Below, one piece after another: positions 33,800-46,162 of a stretch of 64,000 nt of DNA. The notes below the pieces were generated by a model, which saw nothing but the letters and a program-made list of their open reading frames with translations, was not told the origin of the DNA and ran no database searches. Each line of letters begins with the position of its first letter. Positions within the stretch are counted from its first letter, which is position 1. The translations under genes were made by a program, and so were the position numbers. Source of the stretch: Aegilops tauschii subsp. strangulata (Eukaryota > Streptophyta > Magnoliopsida > Poales > Poaceae); the NCBI RefSeq assembly GCF_002575655.3, contig NC_053039.3, positions 236,632,622 to 236,696,621 on the forward strand, in the 5' to 3' direction.

Positions 33800-36152
33800 G
33801 CTCCGAGGACTCGCTCAAGTCGCTGTCGCTCGACTACCTCAACCTGCTCATCAACGGCCAGGCGTTCAGCGACGTGGCCTTCAGCGTGGAGGGCCGCCTC
33901 GTGCACGCGCACCGCTGCGTGCTCGCCGCGCGGAGCCTCTTCTTCAGGAAGCTCTTCTGCGGCCTCGACCCGAGCCACCAGCCTCCGCCGCCGCCTCTCA
34001 ACTGGCCAAACGCGGGAGGCGGCAGCGGTGGCGGTGGCGGTGGCGGCTCACGTGGGGGCAGCGGGGGTGCCCCTGCCACGCCCGAGCTGGTCATCCCCGT
34101 CAGCTCGATCCGGTACGAGGTGCTGGTGCTGGTGTTGCAGTTCCTCTACAGCGGCCAGGCGTCGGTGGCGGCGCCCAAGAGCGGGCCGCTACCCGGCTGC
34201 GGCGCCAGGGGATGCTGGCACACCCGCTGCGGCGCCGCCGTCGACCTAGCCCTCGACACCCTCGCCGCCGCCCGCTCCTTTGGCGTTGAGCAGCTCGCCT
34301 TGCTGGTCCAGGTGGGGAACAAACACTATCATTCGAATTTCCATGTCTTCCATCCATCCATGCTGCGAGCAGTGCACTCATATTCCCCTTTTCTTGGGAT
34401 CTGCAAGCATATGCTAACTCGATCTCCAGTCGTCGACGCCATTAAGGATGATGGTAGTTAGGCCTGCCATGATTGGAGGCTCCCTTTGTGACATTAACAT
34501 GGCAGCATGCAAGCTAGCAGGTCAGAAAAATCAAATCCATGGACGTCTGCGCCGGTGCAGCTCATACTGACTAGATCCCTACTAGGTTGCCCCCCTTTGC
34601 CTTTCTGATCGATCGATTCACTCACTGCATCATCAGCAGGCTGCAGCTGCTGCAGATTCCAGTGCACTCACTTCCCTCGTCAGTCCATTTTCTATGAATT
34701 TCTCCTCTTGGTGCTGTGTGTACTGAACGAGTGATAGGACTGAGTCGTCTCTAGTCTCTCACAGTCTCCTTTGCTTTTTCCTCGCTCCTGCTGCTGCTGT
34801 TCTGCAGCCACTGTCATGCATCACTTGTCATGGAGCTCCTCCTCTGACTCATCTTTACTAGGAAGGGTCTTTTCACGCCCTCGTTTGTGTCTGTCGCTTC
34901 CCTCACATCACATCCATCTCCACCTCCACCCACTGCTTGCGATTGCGTTGCGCTAGGGTTTCTTCTTGGACACTGATCCAGTCCCCAACAGCGTCATTTC
35001 CAACAAAATTGCTGGCGTGCAGCATGTCATGGTATTGTTGGGCAAGTACACATGCATTGCTGTGCGGTAATTGGAATTAAACAGTGCATTTCATGCAGAT
35101 GATTTGTTGTTGGTTTTGATCTGGTTAATAGTATATCATACTGGCTAATTTGTTAGATAATCATTTGGGAGAATTTGTCGATGCAGAAGCAATTGGAGAG
35201 CATGGTGAAGGAGGCGTCCGTGGATGACGTGATGAAGGTACTCATGGCGTCGCGCAAGTTCGAGATGCAGGAGCTCTGGGCCACCTGCTCCCACCTCGTC
35301 GCACGCTCGGGCCTCTCCGCCGACCTCCTCGCCAAGCACCTCCCCATCGACGTCGTCGCCAAGATCGAGGAGATTCGCGCCAAGTCGCCACTTGCCGGAG
35401 GCGGCGCCTCCCAGCCGCGCTCGCCGTTCCTCACCCACCACTATTTGCCCATCAACAACGGGCCGTCTTCCGCCGCCGACCGCGACCACAAGATCCGGCG
35501 CATGCGTCGTGCCCTCGACGCGGCCGACATCGAGCTCGTCAAGCTCATGGTCATGGGCGAAGGCCTGGACCTCGATGACGCGCTCGCGGTGCACTACGCC
35601 GTGCAGCACTGCAACCGCGACGTCGTCAAGGCACTCCTGGAGCTCGGAGCCGCCGACGTCAACTCCCGCGCCGGCCCGACGGGGAAGACCCCGCTGCACC
35701 TGGCTGCTGAGATGGTGTCCCCGGATATGGTGTCCGTGCTCCTCGACCACCACGCCGACCCCAACGCCAGGACGCTCGACGGCGTCACGCCGCTGGACGT
35801 GCTCCGGGGCCTCACCTCGGAGTTCCTCTTCAAGGGCGCCGTGCCAGGGCTCACCCACATCGAGCCCAACAAGCTGAGGCTGTGCCTCGAACTCGTGCAG
35901 TCAGCGGTCATGGTAACCACGCGTGACGACGGCGGGGGAGGCGATGGCGGCGGCGCTGGGGGAAGCGACGGCGGAAATTTCGGCCGGGGCGACGCGGACG
36001 ACAGCCTGGTGAGCCTGACCATGAATTCCACGCTCATGTACCAGGGCCAGGAGATGGCGGCGCCGCCGGTGGCCGGCGAGGCGAGGAACAAAGGGAACAA
36101 CAACGGCCGCGCGAGCCCCTCCAACTTGTACTTCCCCAATGGCTTCCCATGA
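33796..36152 (+). CDS. BOP-like (NPR5-like): BTB-ankyrin transcriptional co-activator, BLADE-ON-PETIOLE / NPR5-like (barley Cul4 / Laxatum-a class)
   Basis: Two exons, 33796-34311 and 35187-36152, give 493 residues. Exon 1 ends ALLVQ before GTGGGG, and exon 2 starts KQLESMV after TGCAG, phase 0. The intron is 875 bp. The start MSSEDSLKSLSLDYL is the family's N-terminus; the in-frame codon at 33781 is GTG, not ATG. Domains: BTB/POZ (about 24-150) with a Pro then Gly-rich insert (about 63-92); the NPR-type C2HC finger Cys135, Cys140, His142, Cys145; an NPR hinge (KQLESMVKEASVDDVMKVL); ankyrin repeats (about 273-380, e.g. GKTPLHLAAEMVSPDM); then the conserved LTHIEPNKLRLCLELVQSA; and a Gly-rich C-terminal tail. 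BOP proteins act in the nucleus with TGA bZIP factors to set organ boundaries; in grasses they control the leaf sheath, ligule, tillering and spike traits. The gene is intact. I cannot decide between the Cul4 and Laxatum-a orthologues from sequence alone. Confidence 0.96.
34312..35186 (+). other. Intron of the BOP-like gene
   Basis: GT-AG intron of 875 bp with donor GTGGGG and acceptor GATGCAG. It contains no gene and no obvious transposon. The single intron lies between the BTB and hinge/ankyrin parts. The open frame reading through the donor to 34461 is intron translation and not part of the protein. Confidence 0.93.
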
Positions 36153-36980
36153 TGGTCGTCAACAACTCCGGCCGGCCGCCTCAGTGTTCTAGCTGCTTGT
36201 CGCTCCTATCACACATGCATATCTCCGTCCTCCTCCTCTGGCTCTCGATCGATCGATCTATGGTGATGATTAATTCTGTTGCATCATCGTTGGACATGGA
36301 TCGATCCATACGATGGTGCAACTGTATCGCTAGGGATTGAAAGGGTCGACATATGATCGAGTGTGCAATGCATGCATGGCCAAGAACTTGATGGTATTTG
36401 ATGTGGATTCTTCTTCGATCTTTTCGCATGATTGGCAAGTCCAGCAACTGTTGCTAATTTGTTCAAACCAGTGGTCAAGGTTTCTCATAAAGTAGTCAAT
36501 GTTCATCTTAATTGTCAATGCATGTTGCGAGATTCATTGGTCCTGGATGCATACTATGATGCAGTGTTGAACGCTATGCGCAGCATGGGGATTCAGCAGT
36601 TGCCCGTGGTTTTACATGCATGTCCCCTTTATGCAGCTTTTGGTTACTGTAGTAGGGCTTTGGACGATAGGCAGGATAGCGCATGGCCTTCGACAAGGCG
36701 AATCTAAGCGTGGAATCGAATGAATGGCCACAGGGAATGCCCTTGCATTTCTCCTATTATTACTGTGACAATATTTCTGTCCATCCTATTTTCTTTAATA
36801 ATAGGAAATAAATAAAGAAAACTTCCCCAAAACGATCTAACTAGGAATAATTGTCAAATGGCAACGCAGAAGTTTAAATTTTGTGAAAATTACAATACAA
36901 GTAGTTTTTTTTTTGCGGGAACAATACAAATACTTTAACATAAATATATGCAAATGTTCATTCCACATAGCGTATATTTC
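36153..36980. other. 3' flank of the BOP-like gene
   Basis: Contains the 3' UTR and downstream DNA. GATC-rich stretches (36247-36260) and AT-rich sequence; no clear polyadenylation signal is unique. No other gene seen. Confidence 0.5.
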
Positions 36981-37520
36981 TTTCTTCCCATCGAAGAAAG
37001 AGGCGATCTCACCAGCGCCGCCAGGGAGTTTCTCTGCCGCCGTCCTCCAGCGGCTCCCCTCCACCGACGACCGGGGTTGCCGGATCCACGCGTGTGGATA
37101 GTTTTAGGCCAAAGTAGCTTAGTTTTTTAGGTTGTTCATCGTCTTGGCTTTGGCAGCGGCGTGTCCGGGGTGTTCCCCCAGTCTGATTTGTTCAATGGTA
37201 ATGGTTTCGTCTTCGGTGAGCCACTTTGGAAGTCCGCAAAGCTGCATATCCGTGATGGAGTCGCGTCGAGCTCGGTGTGTAGAGGTGATCCATTATTATT
37301 TTTCTTTTGGTGGCTGCTGTGGTGGTGCCAGAGGTAGGTGACGGGCGTTGGTGTCAAGCTCAAAGATTTTTTTTTCTTATTTGTAATTTACTTCTTGGAT
37401 GTTGTTCCTTTGTGCAAAGGCTAGCTAGCGTTCTGCTATTTGTTCAGTTTTGTCAGTTCGGTATGTACGTGGCTTGTACTATGACCCTTATGCTATAAAT
37501 GAAATACGTATTACCCTGAG
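36981..37520 (+). repeat. Possible 3' fragment of a non-LTR retroelement
   Basis: A GC-rich block followed by T-rich sequence and an end 'ctataaatgaaatacgtattacc' style tail resembles 3' ends of grass LINE-derived copies. There is no reading frame to confirm it. Low confidence. Confidence 0.3.
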
Positions 37521-38284
37521 AAAAGTCTAATTAATACTGTATTCATCATCAATAATAAAAGAAAGAACACAGAAATTGTCTACATAGTTTAACATGTGGC
37601 ACCCATGGCAGTAGAGTAGCAGTTATACAGTGCAAATAGTAAGATGATTTTTCCTTGGCACTTTTGGATACAGTAAGGCATTTTGTTGATTACATCAGAC
37701 TAATATCTTTGATAGCATAGCTGATACTCCTGTGTAGTAAATAGTATGTGTTTCGCTCAAAATAAAAGTACATAGTATGTTCCCTCTGTCCAATATAAGG
37801 GGACAACGCGGTTAATTTAAACCTTAGGTTTTGTTTGCTCTTGACTGCAGGCCATGAACATAAATAGTATGTGTTTGCTCTTGAGAAGGTCAGTTGTATT
37901 TGTATGTATGATATTGATCTATAATCGATGGACTATTATACATGGATGGTACGTCAAATATGAGAACTCGCTCAGACGATCTATTCTTATGTTTCCTTTT
38001 AGTTAGTGCTTTGTTGAACTCTTAATTAATTTGTTGTGTTTACCCTTTGAGTGTAGAGAGGATGGGAACTGTTCTTCATTATACTTAACAAAAGGGATAT
38101 AACTGCCGGCATGATTTCAAGCAAGTTTGACACAAGTTGAAGTCCATTTAAAACAAGCTGTAGTGTGAAATAGACTTTAGTTAATTGACTTCAAACTTTC
38201 ATTGTGCATAGTCAAGGATATTATGACATTTGCAAAAATTACAATATGGACGGATGGATTTTTAAAACAAGAATATACATATAC

Positions 38285-38290
<6 letters not shown>
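37521..38290. other. Intergenic, nothing recognised
   Basis: AT-rich DNA with no supported gene. A short 'ttccctctgtcc' word near 37780 is reminiscent of a Stowaway MITE end, but I cannot find its partner. Confidence 0.5.

Positions 38291-38352
<62 letters not shown>
38291..38352. repeat. (AT)n microsatellite
   Basis: About 30 AT units, with a short ATAC-type run just before. The overlapping open frames on both strands are repeat artefacts. Confidence 0.96.
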
Positions 38353-38354
<2 letters not shown>

Positions 38355-41300
38355 CGATGATGAACCAACATTTTCCTTCAATTTTCAACAAAAAAGTGAT
38401 GGTATACTCTTTTAGTTTTTTATGTAGGCTAACTTGTTGACATGTAAGCAATATAACAACTTTTGCTAGATAAAAAATCTAGTACTTGAAGCTACCAGTT
38501 CAGTTGGTATATGTTGCTTGGAACACTAGATAGTCAGCATATTTTATAAAGTAAATTGGGAATCTATATCAAAATTTAAATATATATATATAGAAGCATG
38601 TATTGTTGGGTATTGGTGTACCAATAGAGTTCAAACCACACTTTGTTATTGAATATTTACCGATGTGGGTTTTAAGCCTACATCAGCCAACATTTGATCA
38701 TGAGATTTCTAAATAAGATCATCCAAAACGATTGTAGAAGTATCAGAATGATTGTAGGAGTAATCCAGTAACATATGCGGAAACCTTTTCCATGCCCATG
38801 AACATAAATTATCCAATGATTTTAAATGGTTGCTTCACAAACAAAATTGTTTTTTAGATACTTAAATCTGCACCTTTTGAAGTTCGGGGGTCAAAATAAG
38901 AGACGTTGACCGCTTGTGTGCAAACTTAAGGTGAACTTCACTCATTCTCTATGACATTAACTTGGTAAAAACTTGTTTTTTTCAAAATTATGGCATATGC
39001 CAGCAATCAATATTATAGATGTTTGGCTTACAGGTTCTGCCAAAAAAAAACATATATTTATGCATCTTCTCAGTACGAACTAATTATTCTTTGTGCAGCA
39101 AATGAATTTGCTGATCTTAAACTCACGCTCAAGCAAGAAATTAGTTGCATGATTTTTTATTGAAGAATTACTACGGCTGTACGTAAATACATAACTCCTT
39201 CAAAAGCTTGCAGGCAAACTTGTGTAACTTTGGCTATTAGAGTATTAAAAAACACAATGGTAACGTCATATTTTTTTTAGATTCCTCAAAACAATACTTT
39301 CAAACTGTAATTAGTGCACTGGCATATACATGTATAAAATAAACAGGTCAAAACCGTATGGTGGAGACCATGTTATATATGGATAGATCATTGTTGCAGT
39401 TCCTTTACTTTTTCCTTTTTATTTCAAAAAGGAGGATGAAGCCCCCGGCCTCTGAATCAATGTGATGTACATGACCTTTTTTTTTAAGTTGATGCAAGGC
39501 AACAAAGCGAAAGTCATCAACAAGAGGAGTATTATAAAACATAGGCAACTACGATAGACCCATTACAAGATATGAAATTAACACATATGACTAAGTCGAC
39601 TTTTTCAGCTATGTGTTATATATGGTTATTTAGACCAAATATAAATTAGAGATACTCGTATTGCCAAAAAAAATGCATTCGAGATTATCTAAAGCTCCCT
39701 GCAAAAAAATTTATGCTAAGGCTGCATATGATGTACACTCTTAATTATGTAAGAGAGATGCTACATCTATGGACCGATTCATGCGTGTGATTAGGGGGGC
39801 AATCCGTCCGTAAGTTGGAATCCTTAGGTGTAGCATTTTTGGGCTGGAAATTATTAAAAATAGGAGCAACTTGAGGTGATGATCGATATGGATGTTTTCT
39901 TCGTCTTTAAAAATGAATGAGAGGAGATGTACTATACCAGAGTCATTCAGAGATTCTCTATTGCTCGGCACTGTTCAAAGTAAACTGAAACAGTTGAGAT
40001 TTCCATCAAAACAGAGATTTGAACTGTAGAAACAGTATCTTATGATCCGTGACTATTTTAAAATTGGTTTTACTTATTATTTGAAATGGAACGGGATAGT
40101 ATGAAAGCACTTCCCAAATTTTTTTTTGTGGTTGCAACTCGTCTATCTCACTTCTGTAGAAGACTTGAACGCCACATGATTCTGTAGATGACAAGGTACG
40201 TATGCTGTACAAGTACTCAATACAATTATGTCAGTGAACAGTGGCTGTACCAGTGTCGCATGCACATGGAAACCTTTTATCTCTGCTTCACATATGTCCC
40301 CTCTCCCTATTCGAAACATGTAATAATACCTACTCGCATGTCCTTGCTAAATACTCTACATACTCTATGTGTTTGTGCCGCTGCATGCTCATCATATCAG
40401 ATGTTAGTAAGTTTCAATAGTACTATATAGGAGCACCTGAGGGAATCACTGTCCTTAAGTACTGCAAGGCGTCACGTCGATACGGATGTAATAATCGGTC
40501 ATCTATCATACAAGACGTACAACATATACATATTTTAAAATTTTAAAAATGGCAAGAAAAACACCGTTCATCGTAAATGCTCTAATCATAATTAATTAGT
40601 TGCATGTAACAAAGTTTTCTTTGAGAATGTGCATGTAACAAAGTTCTCTTTGAGAATGTGCATGTACGAAAGTTAATTGGGTGTTCCTTGTCCATATCCC
40701 CGCTGGCCGTTTGCTTGTTACTGCACTGAATTACGTGCGTACATGTGCACGCAGTAGATTCCAGGTCGATCGATCGCGGCATGCATGCAGTCAGTGGCCA
40801 GCGTCCAGACGAGGTTAATTTTAACCAGCAGATACACATGCATGCATGCAGCTACAGCTATAACCATAACCCCCATGGCCATGGATGGATGGGCGTGGAT
40901 TGCACGATGGCGCGGGCTGTGGCGACGTACACGCCGGAGCCCCACGGTACTCTGCTGCTCCGCCGCGCCGCTGGTAACAGGGAAAGGAAAAAAAAACATC
41001 TCGAGCTCACACAATAAAAGCGTGGTCTCCCACCGTGGTTCCCCCTCTCCCCTCTCCAACTGTTCCGGCTTGGATTTCTACTGTTTGCATCGCCTCTCTC
41101 TCTCTCTAATAAGGCGATGACACCATGAGGTGGGCTAAGCTAGGCTGTGTGATGCATCAACAACCCATAGTATCTTCATTTCATGCACAGTACTATGTAC
41201 GTCGTTTTTCCAGATAGTAGTAGTTGGCGTCACATGACAAAATCGGTCCCGACGATATAGTATGAATCATATTAGCTTCTTCTTCTTCTTTTGTCTCTCT

Positions 41301-43239
41301 CCATCCGTTTTCATGCGTCGGATCCACCACCAGTTAGCTAGGTTCATTAACGGGCTTATTGTTTCTAGGTCAAAATTATTGTTTGTAAGTCAATCGAACT
41401 CAACATCATCAGTCTTAGCAAAGTTATATCTAAAGGTATACAGCGGTACTGTTCGTTGAAGATTTCTAAATCTGGATGGTAAATTACTTTTAGAGTGTTC
41501 CCGCAAAAGAAAATATTTTTAGAGTGCACAACTATCAAATTCTCTTTTGGATAGAAAATTAATCTTGGGAACTGTTAATCGATTCAAAATAAGAATTTTT
41601 TTCCAGACAAACTAGAAAAAGGTTCCATTTGTAAATTGGTACATGATTTTGTTTGTTACTGCTCCCTCCATTTCAGAATGCAATAGTATATTATTTTTTA
41701 ATTCAAACTTTACAAACTCTGATAAAGATTGTAGAGAAAATCATTCGTGTATATACAATACGAAACATAATATCAAAATAAGATTCCTGATGTATTTACT
41801 GATATGTATTTTATCTGCAAAAGAAAAACATATTTATTTATCATTCTGGATGTAGATATTATCAATTGGTCATAATTTGCAAATTCGACGTTTAAAAAAA
41901 ACTGTATGCAATGGATGGGTACTGATTGGCAAGACATTCCGTGAATTTCAGACCAAACATGCATATGCATGCATGTGGAATTCCTTTTGCTTGCACCGCT
42001 GCACAAATCAACAGTTATTCAACTATCTTCTGTTCAGCCCGCCAAAAAGAAAAAATCTTCTGTTACATTTTAGTTATATGAGAAATTCTTTTTTGTTCGT
42101 TTGCATCTCTTGCAGATCAAATAACAACGCCCACACACACACACCTATACGTAGTACTATTTCGATGCCAAGAGAATCTTTACAGTGATCCAACGTCCCA
42201 TCGAATTGAATGGCATGCTGTCTAGCTAGCTATAGGCTCCATCCCTCCGGCCGGCCTGTCTCGTAACATTTTTTTTTATCTCTGCATACATGGAGATGGA
42301 GGGACACCTGCACGTACGTACGTACGTGCATGCGTACGTACACAGTGTCTTTATTGTTTGTTGTGTGTAGAGGCTTTGCCGGGCAACGGCGCATGCCATG
42401 GCATGGCTTCTTTTGATCAAGCAGCAGGACCGGGGAAAGAATACTACTACTATAATGCAAACGTCGACTACACATTACTATACACCCTGCAGCAGTGCCC
42501 CGGCTCTTTTGGCATTTTGAAGGCACGGATGTATGCTTTGACCCTGTGTGCCCATACATACGGGCCGGCCATGCATGCAGATGCAGGAGGGTGTATGTGA
42601 AGCTAAAGAGGGAATGGGCAAGGAAAAGAACAATGTTGACAAGGCGTGCGTGCGTGCCCTTGTACGTGTCAAGCATATATCTGCCATGCGACTGGGAGCA
42701 TGTGTGTGCACAAAAGGGAGAACGCGCGCGCCCATGATGTGCATGCCGTGTTCTCCTTAATTTGGCGCCATGCATGCATGAACCCCCACCCCCAACACAC
42801 GCAGAGCCACACCCAAGCGGTAAAATTAACGAAAACCAAAATATCTAGTGACACTGTTATCCCGAAAATTAATAGGGGCACGCACCTGCGAGCACACGTT
42901 TTCATCGAAATTCGTTGGAAAAGTTGATGAAAATTCTTAACCTATGAATATGAGACGGTATACATATTTATTCTGTACAAATACTTGTGCGGGCCATTCT
43001 TACACGCATTTTACCTGTGCATATGCTACATCTTCCGATGTCTTACATACTCTGCTCGACGAGTTCGCCACACTGTTCATTTTTTCTTCCTTCTTGAGCA
43101 ATTTCTTCGGTTTTCACTCCAGTCACAACTTCCACGATGCCTCGGCCGTTACGACTGGGGGATGGATGTCCCCCGGCTTATGTTGAATTTTTTCTCCAGT
43201 CTAACCGTCTGCTTCGCTACCGTTGTGACTGTGAGGGGA
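38353..43239. other. Intergenic region downstream of the gene island
   Basis: About 4.9 kb with no frame I would support as a gene. It includes a 29-bp tandem repeat (40602-40673), a GC-richer patch at about 40680-41060, several CATGCATGC clusters, CA repeats near 42133 and an ACGTACGT run near 42313-42340. It may contain remote regulatory DNA of the BOP-like gene; that is speculation. The last 200 bp (43030-43239) look like the 3' internal end of a Copia element running into the LTR at 43240. Confidence 0.45.
40602..40673. repeat. 29-bp tandem repeat, about 2.4 copies
   Basis: Units start at 40602, 40631 and 40660, each beginning GCATGTA and, in the full copies, ending GAGAATGT. Copies 1 and 2 differ by one base. 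Confidence 0.85.
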
Positions 43240-43480
43240 TGTTGAATATCGTAATTAGTTAGGAAATAGTATAGGAAAGATTAGGAATTATTCTAACTTG
43301 TCTTGTACTCTAAGAGAATCGTGTACTCCTATATATATATCCATGAGGCTAAGTAATACAACAACAATTCCGCCAATCCCTCTCTATTCCTCTTACACAT
43401 CCTTCGTTCTTGTCATCTTCCACTCTTAGGTTCCAATACTATTTCCTGCTTTTCTTTCAATATTTGTTTTTGTTCTCTGC
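43240..43480 (+). repeat. Copia-type LTR remnant
   Basis: Starts TGTTGAATATCG after a purine-rich TGTGAGGGGA, and has a TATATATATA box at about 43330-43339 followed by a leader-like CT-rich sequence. The 3' end is uncertain and no second LTR is seen. Confidence 0.5.
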
Positions 43481-43619
43481 AATTACTTTCCTTTATGTGA
43501 TGTCAACTCGTCAGCTCGTCCTGTCCAGCCCCTTCCAAATTCATGCCGGTATTCTTCCCATGAAAAATTGCTACACATTTTTGCCAACTTTTAGTTTCTC
43601 TTCCCTTAAATATCTATCC

Positions 43620-44626
43620 TGCGCCTCGCCCCCTGGCGATCCCGCGGGCGATGCCCCCATCGCCGTGCCGTCCGCCTCGTCTCGTCCGTCCTCGCCGTTG
43701 TCGGCACCGGTCGAGCTGCCCCTGGTGGCAGCCCTCTCCGAGGCCCAGCCGCCACTGCGCTTGCCCTCGCCCCAGGCACCGGTGCGCCCCCGCTGGGCGG
43801 ATCTCCCCGAGGACTCCGACCCATCGACCCGCCGCTCGCTGGCCCCCTCCCCCACTCGCCCGCCATGGCCCGTCATGGACGGCGGCTCAGCCTCCCGCAG
43901 CGGGGGCTCTGCTGCTTTCTCGCGGCCGCCGCGGCGCGCCCGCCCGGCGTGCAAGGAGTGCTCGCCCGCGGGAAAAGGTGGGGTATTGAGGGTTGGGGGT
44001 CGCGCCCGGCGCAGGGCGTGGGGGGTAGCTGGCCGCTTGGACTTGGGCTCGGCTCGGGCCTGCTGGCGCCGCTCCCGGCCACCGGCGGTCCGGTCATCCC
44101 CTCCGCGTTGGTGTCGTGCCCTCCATCGTCTCTGTCCCCGTTCGCTGTGATCTCTCGCCGAAGCCCGTTCCGCCCCTTCCTGCCGGCGCCTGCCCCTGTT
44201 CGGACTCCGACCCCCTTCGCCGGCCTTGGCTCATGCTCCCTCGCCCCCAAATGCCGCCCCCCCGGCCGGCGGTGGCGACGGCAGCGGCGCCAGGCTCGCC
44301 AGGGTTCGAATCCCGCCCGAGTTCTCGCTCATGTGGCGTGGGCCTGGACCGCGATGTTGGGCCGGTGGCCGCTCGACCTGCGTTGGGCCGGCCTGTGGGA
44401 TCCCGCCCACCCACTCCTGCCTGGCTGGCTGCAGATTGCCTCCCGTTGGGCCGGCCCAGCCCAGTGTTGTGCCCTAGGCCCACAGGAGGTTTTATCTGCT
44501 CGCCCAAGGGATTCCCCCTCCCAGTTCGTTCGCCCCCCGCCGCCGCTCCCCTGAGCCCGCACCGACCGCTCCCAACCCCATCCTCCCCGCCCCTCCCCTC
44601 CTCCCGGCCCCTCGTCGCCGGCGCCC
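43620..44626 (+). other. GC-rich, proline-rich sequence, possible LINE ORF1 remnant (part 1)
   Basis: Very GC-rich. One frame (43410-44150) contains RPRWADLPEDSDPS, a phrase resembling gag-like ORF1 of grass LINEs, but the frame is not maintained and the remainder is low complexity. It continues at 46132-46162 and 53379-53513 after two later insertions are removed. Uncertain. Confidence 0.35.
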
Positions 44627-46131
44627 TGATAACCCACAAGTATAGGAGATCAATTGTAGCCTCTTCGATAAGTAAGAGTGTCAAACCCAACGAGGAGCTA
44701 AAGGTAGAACAAATATTCCCTCAAGTTCTATCGACCACCGATACAACTCTACGCACGCTTAACGTTCGCTTTACCTAGAACAAGTATGAAACTAGAAGTA
44801 CTTTGTAGGTGTTTTTGGATAGGTTTGCAAGATAATAAAGAGCGCGTAAATAAAAAGTAGGGGCTGTTTAGATAAAGACACAACTAAATTTGTTTTAGTA
44901 GAGTGCTTTTTGTCACGAGAAAGTTATTTGTCCCTAGGCAATCGATAACTAGAACGGTAATCACTATTGCAATTTTATTTGAGGGAGAGGCATAAGCTAA
45001 CATACTTTCTCTACTTGGATCATATGCACTTATGATTGGAACTCTAGCAAGCGTCCGCAACTACTAAAGATCATTAAGGTAAAACCCAACCATAGCATTA
45101 AAAGGCATCAAGTCCTCTTTACTCCCATACGCAAACAACCTACTTACTCGGGTATGTGCTTCTGTCACTCACGCCACCCACCATAAGCAAATCATAAACA
45201 TATTGCAAACCCTACAGCGGGGATCTCTCACGCTTGCGCGACACGGAGAGCACCATAGGAGAGCACCAATAATAAAACATGCAACTCAAACCAATCACGA
45301 TCATCAATTAACCCATAGGACAAAACGGATCTACTCAAACATCATAGGATAGCTATACATCATTGGGAAATAATATATAGCGTTGAGCACCATGTTTAAG
45401 TAGAGATTACTGCGGGTAAAAGAGGGGTTACATCGCTGCATAGAGGGGGAAGAGTTGGTGATGACGGCGGTGAAGTTGTTGGTGAAGATTGCGGTGATGA
45501 TGATGGCCCCGGTGGCACTCCGGCGCCACCGGAAGCGAGGGGGAGAGAGCCCCCCTCCTTCTTCTTCCTTGACCTTCTCCCTAGGTGGGAGAAGGTTTTC
45601 CCCTCTGGTCCATGGTCTCCATGGCGTGGGAGGGGCGAGAGCCTCTCCAAGATTGGATCTGTCTCTCTGTCTCTCTCTGTTTCTGCGCTCTGGATTCTGC
45701 CCTTTCACCGTTTCTTTTATAACCGGAGATCCGCAACTCCGATTGGATTGAAATCTTCGCCAAGATTTTTTTCCAAAAATTAGCTTTCTTGCAGCCAAAG
45801 AAGAGCAGCAACCGCCTTACGGGGTGCCCACAAGGGTCAGGGGCGCCCCCCCTGCCTTGTGGCCCCCTCGGGCACCGTCTCGCGTTGATTCTTCTTCCCA
45901 AATATCACGAATATTCCAAAAATATTCTCCGTCCGTTTTTATCACGTTTGGACTCCGTTTGATATGGGTTTTCTGCGAAAAATAAAACATGCAACAAACA
46001 GGAACTGGCACTGGGCACTGGATCAATATGTTAGTCCCAAAAATAATATAAAAAGTTGCCTAAAGTATATGAAAGTTTTATAATATTGGCATGGAACAAT
46101 AAAAAATTATAGATACGACGTTGACGTATAA
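44627..46131 (-). repeat. Solo LTR, Sabrina/WHAM-like Gypsy
   Basis: Begins TGATAACCCACAAG and ends near GACGTATAA, with the direct repeat CGCCC on both sides (44622-44626 and 46132-46136). On the minus strand it starts in the ATACGTC...CGTATC style of Triticeae Sabrina/WHAM-type LTRs. One terminus is mutated (AA instead of CA). No coding content. The minus-strand frames over it are not genes. Confidence 0.8.
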
Positions 46132-46162
46132 CGCCCCTCCCCGGCTCATCGGCGCCGCCCCC

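Noticed and set aside
33781..34461. 226-residue exon-1-only version of the BOP-like protein
   Set aside because: The first codon is GTG and the reading continues through a good splice donor; the family start (MSSEDSL) and the exon 2 continuation give the normal protein.
38177..38451. 'IYIYIY' frames on both strands
   Set aside because: Pure translation of an AT dinucleotide repeat; the same applies to 31525-31731.
41655..41880. Stowaway-like MITE suggested by 'ctccctccatttcagaatg'
   Set aside because: I could not find the matching inverted terminus or a TA duplicate; only one end-like word is present. The same holds for the word near 37780.
43410..44778. Long plus- and minus-strand frames in GC-rich DNA as a host gene
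   Set aside because: Frames overlap on several phases and both strands, are Pro/Ala/Arg-rich and lack domains; only a weak resemblance to LINE ORF1 remains.
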